From positions 1 to 30,695 of IMG/VR virus record IMGVR_UViG_3300042507_004035: a DNA stretch of 30,695 bases; one strand, given 5' to 3'. Numbering within the stretch: the stretch's first letter is position 1; every line of letters begins with the position of its first letter. The position numbers and the translations under genes are program-made. This DNA comes from a virus. Below, piece by piece: positions 22,043-30,465 of the stretch. The notes under the pieces were generated by a model. That model did not search any database and had not been told where the DNA came from. It saw nothing but the letters and a program-made list of their open reading frames with translations.

Positions 22043-24010
22043 TTAATTTAATTCTGAAGGGATTTCTTCAGGGTTTACAGGATCAGGTGGTGGAGGAACT
22101 TTAGCTAATTTATATCTATAATCAAAATCTTTTCTTATTAAATAATTATTAGCTATGGTTTCTGAAACTATAACAGGTTCTTTAAGACCTTTTTGAGGTA
22201 ATTTATCCATTATAGGTTTGAAATTCATTTGTATTTTTAATATTTGAGGAACTTCCATTTGTAATTGATCCAGTGCTACACCTTCATCATTATTTATTTT
22301 TCGTAATTCAGGTTGTTTCATTTTAATTTCCCAAGCATAATTATCCTCTACACTTATATTCATAGATGTAATAATTCCTGGTACTCTATAAAAATATTCT
22401 CCTATAGTTAATTTATGAAGGTTACCTCTCATAAATCCTGAACCTAGTTGATAATCAGGTAGTAATGTAGATGCTAGATAATTTGTTTTTTGATAGATTT
22501 TCTCCATTTCTTGAACAGATTGAGCTGCTACTATAAAAGTAAATCCTACTTCTCTTGTAAATCCTTGGTAAGTATAAAAGTTTTCACCTCTACCCATGTA
22601 TTTTTTAGAATCCCATTCAGCACCTATATTATCAGAAAAATTAGTTATAAATGCTCTAAAATGCATTCTATCTGTTACACTTGGACTATCATTATCTATA
22701 ACTTCTATACAAAATTTAATTAAATCTCTTACATCATCACTATCCTTTTCAATTCTATTATCAATACTACTTCTGTAAATAGGAGACATATTAACTTTAT
22801 CTTGACCTCCAAGAAAAGGATCATAATAATTACTTCTTGAAACATAAGGTCGAGCTCCAGGGCTCCCTATTCCGATTCTAGTAATCATTGGAATATAAAA
22901 ATCAGTATAATCTTCAGCTAAAGGATTATTATCTATAGTATATTTTCTAAAATCTTGTAATTTTGGTGGAGCAGATATATCATTATCTTTCCTTGATGCC
23001 AATAAAGCACTATATCCCATAGTATTACCAAAATAATTTATAAAAGAAGTACCTATAGGGACAAATTCAGGTCTTATATAATCTGGAGATGATTGTTGAT
23101 AACTTGTATTATCTTCAGAATTAAATTCATCTCTTACAAGATTTACTATTTGTGCATTACTAGGAATACCAAATGGTTGTGCTACTATAGATGATTGTAT
23201 AAAAGCATCTACATTAGAGGTATTATATAGGGATGCTATATAACTTGAATTGTAAGGAGTATCTTGAGATAATGTTTTGAAAAGAGGATTATAACCAGTT
23301 TTAATAAATCCATTAGAGATATATCCTTCAAAAGCTGTAGTAGTATTTGTAGTTCTAAATATAGTTGTGTTACCATCCCCATACAATGAATCAGGTCCCA
23401 TTTCATAATCAAATAAAATATTATCATCAGTAGAGATTCCTAATTTAGTTACAGCAGAATCAAGAGATAATCCAGTTGAATTTTGTTGAATTTTAGAACC
23501 ATAAAGTGCTACTAATCTATTTTGATCAGTATTTTTATGAGATACAATATACTCATATTTAGCTTGGGGATTGTCAGGTCCTAATTCATTAGCATTAGCA
23601 CCAGGTCTTGGAATATGAATGCCAGTACCTTGTTCAAAAACTTGTGCTAATAAATTAGCATTTAAATTATAAGTTTGAGTATTTAATCTAGAAGATAACC
23701 CTCCTGTCTCAATTTTAGGATTGGATTTTTGTAATTGAACTTGTTTAGAGGTAAATACATATCCTCTAGGAAGATCAGTTAAAAAACGCGATATTCTAAC
23801 CGAGTCTGTAGTAGATGCTATAGTTGAGTAAGCCCCACCTCTAAGCGGCCAATCCATGCTATCTCGCGCGATTCCTGCTAAGTACTCACCCGCAGGTGAG
23901 TCTTCAGGTAAACCGTTTTGAATATATGGAAGACCACTAGAGCCACCTCCAGGAGTATCATTACCAAACTGGAGAGACTTTAAACTAGTTCTGAGGTCTC
24001 TTAAAGCCAT
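22043..24010 (-). CDS. Putative tail-tube/baseplate junction protein
   Basis: The 655-residue protein has a long N-terminal region with low pattern, then a conserved-looking block at about 455-610: RAFITNFSDNIGAEWDSKKY, MGRGENFYTYQGFTREVGF, then NYLASTLLPDYQLGSGFMRG and VPGIITSMNISVEDNYAWEI. Such blocks occur in phage proteins that start or cap the tail tube on the baseplate, like T4 gp48/gp54. The gene order (tape measure, small protein, this gene, LysM wedge) agrees with that. The C-terminus is proline-rich. Function is inferred; no enzyme motif is seen. Confidence 0.58.
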   Translation of the reverse strand: MALRDLRTSLKSLQFGNDTPGGGSSGLPYIQNGLPEDSPAGEYLAGIARDSMDWPLRGGAYSTIASTTDSVRISRFLTDLPRGYVFTSKQVQLQKSNPKIETGGLSSRLNTQTYNLNANLLAQVFEQGTGIHIPRPGANANELGPDNPQAKYEYIVSHKNTDQNRLVALYGSKIQQNSTGLSLDSAVTKLGISTDDNILFDYEMGPDSLYGDGNTTIFRTTNTTTAFEGYISNGFIKTGYNPLFKTLSQDTPYNSSYIASLYNTSNVDAFIQSSIVAQPFGIPSNAQIVNLVRDEFNSEDNTSYQQSSPDYIRPEFVPIGTSFINYFGNTMGYSALLASRKDNDISAPPKLQDFRKYTIDNNPLAEDYTDFYIPMITRIGIGSPGARPYVSRSNYYDPFLGGQDKVNMSPIYRSSIDNRIEKDSDDVRDLIKFCIEVIDNDSPSVTDRMHFRAFITNFSDNIGAEWDSKKYMGRGENFYTYQGFTREVGFTFIVAAQSVQEMEKIYQKTNYLASTLLPDYQLGSGFMRGNLHKLTIGEYFYRVPGIITSMNISVEDNYAWEIKMKQPELRKINNDEGVALDQLQMEVPQILKIQMNFKPIMDKLPQKGLKEPVIVSETIANNYLIRKDFDYRYKLAKVPPPPDPVNPEEIPSELN

Positions 24011-24014
24011 TTAA

Positions 24015-24302
24015 TTATCCTGGTAAGTTATCTAAGTATCCTTGTCCTGGATTACTTCTGAAAATAGCAGTATTAAGTGGGTCTTTTTCTTCTAAACTTG
24101 AAGGAACGTAAGTTACCGCAGGTGCTTGTAATCCTGTTACTCCACCAACTATAATATTATTAGCTACGTTAGGTGTTCCATCAGTAGAGAATAAATTGTG
24201 ACGAGTAAATCCTGGAGGGTTATTATTTACAGTTGAAGGAACAGGTGCTCCATCATATCCTAAATTACTTACTCCTGAGTTTAATAATGTTAATAATCCC
24301 AT
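24015..24302 (-). CDS. Small tail-module protein, 95 residues
   Basis: Gly, Pro, Asn and Val-rich and without predicted helices (SNLGYDGAPVPSTVNNNPPG). It is likely an extended virion peptide. The start is 38 bases after the tape-measure stop, with the motif in between, and the stop is 4 bases before the next gene. I do not recognise the family. Location suggests a small baseplate or tube-end component. Confidence 0.55.
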   Translation of the reverse strand: MGLLTLLNSGVSNLGYDGAPVPSTVNNNPPGFTRHNLFSTDGTPNVANNIIVGGVTGLQAPAVTYVPSSLEEKDPLNTAIFRSNPGQGYLDNLPG

Positions 24303-24325
24303 TGTGTTGTGTTTTATTGTTTATA

Positions 24326-24333
24326 ATAAATAT
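24326..24333 (-). promoter_or_regulatory. ATATTTAT motif after the tape measure
   Basis: Exact copy, 7 bases after the tape-measure stop and 24 bases before the ATG at 24302. No hairpin. Confidence 0.35.
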
Positions 24334-24340
24334 TGTAAAA

Positions 24341-26662
24341 TTATATTTTGCGTGTAGTTATTCCCATTGGGGTTTGTATTTCTCTTGTTATACTAACTCC
24401 ATCTATATTAGCTACAGCTTGAATAGGATTAGCTGTTACAGCTTTAGCTATATGAGCTCCTAATTTTTCATAATCAATCATAGGAGATTGAGAACTATTA
24501 ACTACTACAGTTTTAGGTTGTCTCATCATTTGAGCGGCACCAGGAGCTGCTATTAAATCATCATTTTTACTTAATTCAAATAATCCTCCTTCTTTAGTAG
24601 AAACTTGTGTTTTACCATTAGCAGGTGAATTAATATCTCCTGCGGGTTCTAAATAATTTTGGTATAGAGCCATACCCCCTCCAATAGCAGCTAATATCCC
24701 TGCTGCTGCTAATCCACCAGTTAATGATGTAGTTAACATGAATGCCGCAATTGCAGCGGCTGATAGGAATTTTACTATGCCTCCTAATACTGGTCCTAGT
24801 GCTGACATTTTTTCAAATAACCATCCTATAGGTTTCATTATTAAACCTACTATTGATAAGATGCTAGCAAATACATCTAGTATAGGCATTAAAGGTTCAG
24901 CTATAGTTACAAATATTTCTTTTAATTTTTCAATAGAAGCATTAAATCTATCTTGTATTGAAGCAGATTTCATTTGTCTATCTAATTCATCTTGACCTAA
25001 TTCAGCAATAGCTTGAGTACTAAATCCTTGTTCTTTTAATAACGCTAGTTTTTTTCTATTTTCTTCAGTATCCCCTCCTGTTAATTTAGATAAAGCCTCT
25101 TGTTCTATTAACATTCCTCCTAATTGATCACGAGACAATCCCATAGCTTTAGCTACTGATTCTTGTTGGAGAATGTTCATTTTGCTAAATGTAGCTTGAG
25201 TAACGTTTTGTTTTGTTAACTCTTGTGCTAATCCAGCTATATTATTAGTTAAAGCATAATATCTTGCTCTTTCTAAATTTAATTGTTTACCAGTTATTAC
25301 TTCAGCCTCAAATTCAGCTGCAATTGAAGATTCAATATTAAGTAATGAATCTTGAATACCTTGTATAGATTCTAGTTCTAAACCTATTTTTTTAGCGGCG
25401 TAAGCTGATTCTATTAATTTTTTAGGTTGTGCAGCAAAAGTTGCTAAAAGACCTTTAGAGGTTTTTGATATACTTTCTATTAAAGTTTTTTCATTAATAG
25501 CAGTATTATTAATTAAATTTAAAGCTTTGGCTTGCCCCAAAAATTCAGTAGTAATTTCTTTAGCAGGTTTTCCAGTAGCTAAGGATAATTTAGAAATTTG
25601 AGTAGCAGCTTCTACACTATAAAATGCCTGTTTGGTAAGTTGAGTTTGAGTTAATAATAATTCCTCACTTAAATTAGCATTAGTACCTAAAGCAGCATTT
25701 ATTTGTAAAAACGACTCATTAATACCTTTAGTAGTAACAAAAATACTACCACTTTTATTAGCTATATTATTAAACTGTTGACTTAAACCCGCAGCTTCAT
25801 TATAAGAAACACCTAATTGTTTAGCAGTATCTCCTATAATTTTATCTAAATCCAAGAAAGATTTAAAAGCTTCTACTAATAAAAACATAGGTCCCAAAGA
25901 CTTAGTAAGAGCTGGCCCTAGTGATTTAGCACCTGCTAAAAATGTATTTTGGGATTTAATTTCAATACCTAAAGATTTAGCTTTAACGGCCGCTGCTGTA
26001 CCTGCTAATCCTCCTAATTCTTTTTCTAAACCTAATTGTTTAATTTTCTCTTTAGTAAGACCAGTACCAGTTTTTAAAGCAAAAGCATCTTGATTTTGTA
26101 AAGCTTGTTTTCGAGCGGCTTCTGAGGCTTTTTCAAAAGGTTCTGAGAATCTTTTTAATCCTGGTATTGCTTTTGTTATATCATTAAGGGCTCCGAAAGT
26201 TTTAACTCCGAAATTTTTAGCTATCTCATTAGAGGTGTTTTCAATTCTATTTAATTCTTGAGATAATTTAGTAGCACTTTTGATTTGTTCTTCTATGGCT
26301 TGATTTATCTCGAATTGCATTCGAGCATCACCCTCATAAACTTTATTTTTTAAAGTAGTTAAAGTTAAAATATTTTGTTCTAAAGCTAATCTTTGTTTAG
26401 CTAAATCTTTTAAACCTTTAGTAGTACCTAATTCTTTATCCTGTATATTAAAAGCTTGTGTTGCTATCTTTACTATATCTCTAGAAACTGAACGAATAGA
26501 AGTCTTTTCAGCAATTTGAAATTTAAGTTCTCTAGTTTGAGCTTGTAAAAAATTAGCTAAATCCCTAGCATCATCAAGACTTGCTTCTTCAATCCCCCTA
26601 CGACGATTTAATAACTCGATTAAGTCTTGTTCTAGTGAATTTTGATTAGGTGTTGTAGCCAT
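24341..26662 (-). CDS. Tail tape measure protein
   Basis: The 773-residue protein is mostly helical with long coiled-coil stretches (1-230 and 380-590). A hydrophobic block near the C-terminus (about 590-670, with several Ala/Gly/Leu-rich helices) is the usual membrane-inserting part of tape measures. At about 0.15 nm per residue it would set a tail near 115 nm. It follows the tail-tube and chaperone genes, the standard order in contractile-tailed phages. The C-terminal tail ends in a beta-like segment (AVANIDGVSITREIQTP) that may contact the baseplate. Confidence 0.85.
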   Translation of the reverse strand: MATTPNQNSLEQDLIELLNRRRGIEEASLDDARDLANFLQAQTRELKFQIAEKTSIRSVSRDIVKIATQAFNIQDKELGTTKGLKDLAKQRLALEQNILTLTTLKNKVYEGDARMQFEINQAIEEQIKSATKLSQELNRIENTSNEIAKNFGVKTFGALNDITKAIPGLKRFSEPFEKASEAARKQALQNQDAFALKTGTGLTKEKIKQLGLEKELGGLAGTAAAVKAKSLGIEIKSQNTFLAGAKSLGPALTKSLGPMFLLVEAFKSFLDLDKIIGDTAKQLGVSYNEAAGLSQQFNNIANKSGSIFVTTKGINESFLQINAALGTNANLSEELLLTQTQLTKQAFYSVEAATQISKLSLATGKPAKEITTEFLGQAKALNLINNTAINEKTLIESISKTSKGLLATFAAQPKKLIESAYAAKKIGLELESIQGIQDSLLNIESSIAAEFEAEVITGKQLNLERARYYALTNNIAGLAQELTKQNVTQATFSKMNILQQESVAKAMGLSRDQLGGMLIEQEALSKLTGGDTEENRKKLALLKEQGFSTQAIAELGQDELDRQMKSASIQDRFNASIEKLKEIFVTIAEPLMPILDVFASILSIVGLIMKPIGWLFEKMSALGPVLGGIVKFLSAAAIAAFMLTTSLTGGLAAAGILAAIGGGMALYQNYLEPAGDINSPANGKTQVSTKEGGLFELSKNDDLIAAPGAAQMMRQPKTVVVNSSQSPMIDYEKLGAHIAKAVTANPIQAVANIDGVSITREIQTPMGITTRKI

Positions 26663-26680
26663 AATAACTTAGTATATAAT

Positions 26681-26688
26681 ATAAATAT
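26681..26688 (-). promoter_or_regulatory. ATATTTAT motif before the tape measure
   Basis: Exact copy, 10 bases past the hairpin at 26699-26720 and 19 bases before the tape-measure start. Confidence 0.35.
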
Positions 26689-26698
26689 GAAACAAAAA

Positions 26699-26720
26699 AT
26701 CCCTTCTACTTAGAAGGGAT
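26699..26720 (-). terminator. Hairpin terminator after the chaperone pair
   Basis: ATCCCTTCTA-CT-TAGAAGGGAT: a ten-position stem drawn with a two-base loop (in practice nine or eight pairs close it), with a TTTTTTG run on the minus strand. It overlaps the last codons of the chaperone T-frame (stop 26706-26708). Confidence 0.72.
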
Positions 26721-26936
26721 ATTTGCATTATATGTGTTAGTAGGTGGAATATTGGGTCTAGCTACTTCAGCTGCATTTTTATTTGTTAGCTGATTATTTT
26801 GAGCTTCTGCTTGTTCCTGTTCTTTATCATACCATTCTTTTAGTTTTTTAAAGGTAAAATTTCGAAGCCAAATAGGCCAATCATAAACAGTATCCCAAGT
26901 ATATCCTCCCTTACCATGAAATACTATTTCATTCAT
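26706..26936 (-). CDS. Tail chaperone second frame (T-like), also a possible free 76-residue protein
   Basis: If translated alone it starts at ATG 26936 (MNEIVFHGKGGYTWDTVYDW), 19 bases after the stop of the gp26-like gene. The first half is an aromatic-rich compact segment (PIWLRNFTFKKLKEWYDKE) and the second half is polar and proline-rich. The same frame stays open upstream through the end of the gp26-like gene as far as 27023, crossing a run of seven T. A +1 (or -2) slip there would make a 331-332 residue fusion, like G/GT tail chaperones. The position between tail tube and tape measure is exactly where that system sits. Free T4 gp51-like protein is the alternative. Confidence 0.6.
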   Translation of the reverse strand: MNEIVFHGKGGYTWDTVYDWPIWLRNFTFKKLKEWYDKEQEQAEAQNNQLTNKNAAEVARPNIPPTNTYNANIPSK

Positions 26937-26955
26937 TTGGGAGAATAAGTTTATT

Positions 26956-27702
26956 CTATAACTCGTAGTCAGGCCAAAAAAAGTTAAGACTAATAGGTAC
27001 GGTAATGTCCTCCCCGCCATCACCTTGCATAGTTAAATTAATATCTGGAGATACTCTTTTTATTTCTTGACGTAATGCCCTTGCATCTCTTGCTAATAAT
27101 TCATTATCAATAAATTCTCTAACTACTTTTCTATCAGTGTTACCATTAATAGCATTAACAACGTATTTTAAACGAGTAGAAACTTCAGGTAAACCACCAT
27201 TAGGATAAATTTTCTTTAATCCTTTTAATTCGGCTTCTATAGCTAGTTCATCACCATGAGTTAAAATTTTATAACCTACTTCAACACCTGATGCTGGTAA
27301 TGTAAAATAGAATTGATTACCTTTAGTATAATCTACATCTTCAGGTAATTCTTTATCTTTTAGAGTTGTTAAATCTATTTTATAATGTTTACCTCCAGAT
27401 TCAAATTCATATTCCTGCCCATATCCTAAGATACGAGAAGCAATTAAAATAGCATTCTTATCTCCAATAATAATGTCTTTTAAATCTACTTTAGAAACAA
27501 TAAGTGATTCTAATAGCTTATCTAAAACAGTACCTTGTTGGATATAATTTGAGTTAGTTAGGATATCTTCTTCTCGGGCGGTCATATATTTCATTTCTAT
27601 TTGACCACTTGAAAGAGGATTGTCTTTATCATATAAAAGACCCTTTGAAGGAAGTTCTACAATTTCTGTAGGGAATTTTGGTTTTGTAACTTGATTTTCC
27701 AT
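26956..27702 (-). CDS. gp26-like baseplate/tail assembly chaperone
   Basis: The 248-residue protein begins with the family pattern (about residues 14-35): PTEIVELPSKGLLYDKDNPL, then MKYMTAREEDILTN at 38-51. Next come a helical middle (60-100), a beta segment (YEFESGGKHYKIDL), and helices to the end. This matches the T4 gp26-type baseplate hub family (T4_baseplate). In T4 the product is needed for hub assembly and is not clearly part of the virion. The gene lies between tail tube and tape measure, like lambda G. Near its 3' end, codons 241-242 are TTT TTT followed by TGG, a slippery run that may shift some ribosomes into the next frame. Upstream are a hairpin (27746-27767) and motif. Confidence 0.72.
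   Translation of the reverse strand: MENQVTKPKFPTEIVELPSKGLLYDKDNPLSSGQIEMKYMTAREEDILTNSNYIQQGTVLDKLLESLIVSKVDLKDIIIGDKNAILIASRILGYGQEYEFESGGKHYKIDLTTLKDKELPEDVDYTKGNQFYFTLPASGVEVGYKILTHGDELAIEAELKGLKKIYPNGGLPEVSTRLKYVVNAINGNTDRKVVREFIDNELLARDARALRQEIKRVSPDINLTMQGDGGEDITVPISLNFFWPDYEL
26976..26982 (-). promoter_or_regulatory. Candidate programmed frameshift site, T7 run
   Basis: The gene-strand sequence is AAC TTT TTT TGG in the gp26-like frame (Asn240, Phe241, Phe242, Trp243). Seven T in a row allow re-pairing in the +1 or -2 frame, which continues as Gly-Leu-Thr-Thr and stays open to 26706. The zero-frame stop follows six codons after the slip. I see no strong downstream hairpin close to the site. 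Confidence 0.5.
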
Positions 27703-27723
27703 AAATTATTTTAATGTTTATAT

Positions 27724-27731
27724 ATAAATAT
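27724..27731 (-). promoter_or_regulatory. ATATTTAT motif before the chaperone gene
   Basis: Exact copy, 14 bases past the tail-tube hairpin and 22 bases before the start at 27702. Confidence 0.35.
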
Positions 27732-27745
27732 AGTGAAATAAAAAA

Positions 27746-27767
27746 AGCTCACAAATAAATGTGAGCT
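27746..27767 (-). terminator. Hairpin terminator after the tail tube gene
   Basis: AGCTCAC-AAATAAAT-GTGAGCT: seven perfect pairs with an eight-base loop, followed by TTTTT on the minus strand, and a T-rich stretch on the other side as well. It lies 22 bases after the tail-tube stop. Confidence 0.78.
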
Positions 27768-27789
27768 CTTTTCTTTTTATTTTTCTTAA

Positions 27790-28278
27790 TCAGAAATTCA
27801 AAATGCAATAATCCATTGCTAAAGTACAGTTAATTTCAATAGCAGATTCTCCTTGTGACCAATCATAGTCTCCAAATGTTGCTGATTTAACAAATGCACC
27901 TTTTATAATCCATTCACCTACTACATCACCTACAGGACCTAAAACATTAAATGTTAAGTCTTTTTTATAGAAATCTGAGTATCCATCTCTACCTGTTACC
28001 GATTCGTGAGATAAACGCATCCATTCCATTACAGCTTGTGATCCAGCTGGAGCAATTGGGTCATATAATGATATTGTAACATCATTCCATCTAATTTTAC
28101 CTTTTATTTTACGGTAAACATTAATGTGGTCTAGTGTGATTTCACCTGCATCAAATCCTGGAGCTGAAGCTTTTTTAATCATATAAGCTGGGATCCCATC
28201 AATATACATTATGAATCTATTTGATACTTTAGGTTCAAATGCAGTGAACATTATTTCGTTAGGGTTTAATACTGCCAT
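27790..28278 (-). CDS. Tail tube protein (gp19-like)
   Basis: A 162-residue beta-rich protein of the contractile-tail tube family. Typical features are the N-terminal EPKVSNRFIMYIDGIPAYMI, then KIRWNDVTISLYDPIAPAG (about 60-78) and a C-terminal strand pair ending in Cys and Phe (INCTLAMDYCILNF). The monomer stacks in hexameric rings around the tape measure. Length is close to T4 gp19 (163). It lies directly downstream of the sheath gene with the motif between, and ends at its own strong hairpin, as expected for a highly expressed structural gene. Confidence 0.88.
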   Translation of the reverse strand: MAVLNPNEIMFTAFEPKVSNRFIMYIDGIPAYMIKKASAPGFDAGEITLDHINVYRKIKGKIRWNDVTISLYDPIAPAGSQAVMEWMRLSHESVTGRDGYSDFYKKDLTFNVLGPVGDVVGEWIIKGAFVKSATFGDYDWSQGESAIEINCTLAMDYCILNF

Positions 28279-28294
28279 GTCGTTTTATTTTATT

Positions 28295-28302
28295 ATAAAT
28301 AT
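28295..28302 (-). promoter_or_regulatory. ATATTTAT motif before the tail tube
   Basis: Exact copy, 15 bases after the sheath stop and 17 bases before the tube ATG. No hairpin, so sheath and tube may be transcribed together with an extra start for the tube. Confidence 0.35.
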
Positions 28303-28317
28303 TAAACTAATTTATCC

Positions 28318-30396
28318 TTATGCAAAAGTTGCACCTGTTGGTGTAACATTAAAGTCTAGTATAATAAACTCAGCAGTTCTAGTAGGTTGGATGAAAATTT
28401 GACCTAACAATTGATTTCTATCAATTACCTCAGCAGTATTATTTGATTCATCCATTACTACTTTGTAAGCGTACACACCTTGTCTTTGTTGAATTGATTC
28501 AAGGTATGGATTTACTTGTCTTAAGAATCTATTTCTAGTAGCAGCTGTATTTTGTTCGAATACTAATCCATTAGCTATTTGACCAATGTATGATTTCAAT
28601 TCAATTAATAATCTTCTAACATTTACTCTATCTAAAGCTGATGCTTTTTTCTGTAATGTTTTCTGACCATATGCTACTACACCTTGTCCTGGGAATGTAG
28701 CTAATGAATTAACTTTACCAGCATATAGTGAGTCTCTATCAGATGGAGTTAATTTTCTTTCAGCTTGAATTACACTTAATCCACCTCTTTGAAAACCAGC
28801 AGGAGCAAACCATGGAGCACCTACTCTATCATTGTAAGCATAAACACTTGGAATAATTGTTGATGGTGGAACCCATGTTAATTTTCCAGTATTAGGAGCA
28901 CTAATTTGAATCCATGGATAATAAGTTGCAGCATATGAACTATCAACTGATGTTGCATTGTTAATTACTGTAGCTATATTATTTCCAAAAGCCGACATAT
29001 CTACTATTGCAATGCAATCACCTCTATCAGAAGCCATATTAGTTAATGAAGTAATAACTGCATTTCCTGTTGTAGCTGTAATACCTGGAACTGTAATTAA
29101 GTTAAATTTAAATTCATCTGGATTGCTTAATAAAGTAATTGATGAAGTATAGTCTGAATTTGATAATCCGTAAACAGCACAATTAATTCCTAAAGCTCCA
29201 CCAAATGAGCCACTTTGAGCAGTTGGTAAAGATGCTGTATAAGAAGATACTGGTGTGCCATTATTATCAAAATAATTTGGAGTAGTGTAAGTTACTGATT
29301 TTACTCTCACATATTTTGATTTGTTAGTGTAATCACCTGTTGTTTGAACATATCCGTTATCTGTAGTAGTAGATTGATTACCAATTACTGCTTCAATATA
29401 GTTAGGTTGATTAGGATCTAATGATAAACCTGTCCATTGTTCTAATACTACTTTAGAATTAATATTATCATCTCCTCTTCTAATTAGTAAATCAAATGTA
29501 CCACTTCCTGAACTAACATTTAATAATTCATATCTAATATTACTAGTTGAGCCTGATGGTAAAGTGTTATTAGTTCCCTCAGTACTAGTACTATTATTAA
29601 TAGCACCTTGTGATAAAGTTTCTAATACAAATACAGTATTTGGAGTGCCATCTGTACCTCCTACAAATGATCGAGTCACTGGAGTTCCTATACCGAAGCT
29701 ACTAGTAAGTGTAAAGGCATTTTGTGAAGTACCTGTAGCATCTGTAAAGAAAGTTAATACTCCTCCTACAAATGAAGCAGAGAAATAATTAGATACTCCA
29801 CCTGTTCCTCCATTAACAGCACTTACTACATTAGCGGCCCAACTACCAGTTGAATTTACAACGTTAACACCATTGTTGGAACCATCACCTACACCTAAGT
29901 AGATATAATTAGAACCTTCAAAATAAGATCCAGTAGCAGTATAAGGATAGTTATAAATAATATAACTAACATTACCTACAGCAGTTGTAGCGTTAATTTG
30001 AATTTGATTCCACGAACCTGTACTAGAGTTTAATACAGTAAATGAAGCAGAAGCGACAGATCCTGTTATTAAAGATATGTTGTTAGTAGCACTAGAAGTT
30101 GCGGGTAAGAATGTACCACTTACTGCTCTAGTTACTAATAAAGTAGTACCTCCTTGTTGGAAATAATTATAAGTAGAGATTGATGTTAGGTATTCGTAAG
30201 ATGTTCCCCCACTGATGAAAGACCCACCGAACTTATTTAAATAGTCACTATATGAAGTAACTAAAGTTGGAATTCTAACAGGACCTGATACTGTAGGTCC
30301 TATTATAGCCGCACCGGCAGTAATAGGGCCTTGAGTAATTTGGGATTGGTCATTTTCTCTAGTTAGAACACCTGGAGATAATAAGGTTTCAGCCAT
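28318..30396 (-). CDS. Contractile tail sheath protein
   Basis: The N-terminus (SPGVLTRENDQSQITQGPI, then AAIIGPTVSGP) and the last 150 residues (AERKLTPSDRDSLYAGKVNS, NVRRLLIELKSYIGQIANG, then FIQPTRTAEFIILDFNVTP) match gp18-type sheath proteins. The C-terminal domain forms the conserved inner layer that joins subunits and grips the tube. Between about 105 and 300 is a large Ser/Thr/Gly/Asn-rich, beta-type insertion that would face outward. At 692 residues it is slightly longer than T4 gp18 (659). It is the first complete gene in the direction of transcription, with a motif 37 bases before the ATG. Confidence 0.92.
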   Translation of the reverse strand: MAETLLSPGVLTRENDQSQITQGPITAGAAIIGPTVSGPVRIPTLVTSYSDYLNKFGGSFISGGTSYEYLTSISTYNYFQQGGTTLLVTRAVSGTFLPATSSATNNISLITGSVASASFTVLNSSTGSWNQIQINATTAVGNVSYIIYNYPYTATGSYFEGSNYIYLGVGDGSNNGVNVVNSTGSWAANVVSAVNGGTGGVSNYFSASFVGGVLTFFTDATGTSQNAFTLTSSFGIGTPVTRSFVGGTDGTPNTVFVLETLSQGAINNSTSTEGTNNTLPSGSTSNIRYELLNVSSGSGTFDLLIRRGDDNINSKVVLEQWTGLSLDPNQPNYIEAVIGNQSTTTDNGYVQTTGDYTNKSKYVRVKSVTYTTPNYFDNNGTPVSSYTASLPTAQSGSFGGALGINCAVYGLSNSDYTSSITLLSNPDEFKFNLITVPGITATTGNAVITSLTNMASDRGDCIAIVDMSAFGNNIATVINNATSVDSSYAATYYPWIQISAPNTGKLTWVPPSTIIPSVYAYNDRVGAPWFAPAGFQRGGLSVIQAERKLTPSDRDSLYAGKVNSLATFPGQGVVAYGQKTLQKKASALDRVNVRRLLIELKSYIGQIANGLVFEQNTAATRNRFLRQVNPYLESIQQRQGVYAYKVVMDESNNTAEVIDRNQLLGQIFIQPTRTAEFIILDFNVTPTGATFA

Positions 30397-30432
30397 TTTT
30401 ATTGTTATTTAATTAGTTTAATTGGTTTGATA

Positions 30433-30440
30433 ATAAATAT
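30433..30440 (-). promoter_or_regulatory. ATATTTAT motif before the tail sheath
   Basis: Exact copy, 25 bases after the stop of the partial gene and 37 bases before the sheath start. A weak C/T-rich feature precedes it (GAGCCCTTTTTT) but no convincing hairpin. Confidence 0.35.
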
Positions 30441-30465
30441 TAAAAAAGGGCTCAAAACCTATATT

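Noticed and set aside
26937-27023. Upstream extension of the T-like frame to a start at 27023
   Set aside because: The extra 29 codons lie inside the gp26-like gene, and independent initiation there is unlikely. I treat the region as frameshift overlap instead.
28294-28301. TATAAATA read as a T4-type late promoter on the plus strand, here and at several other junctions
   Set aside because: It points away from every gene in the window. The sense reading (ATATTTAT) before start codons explains the placement better.
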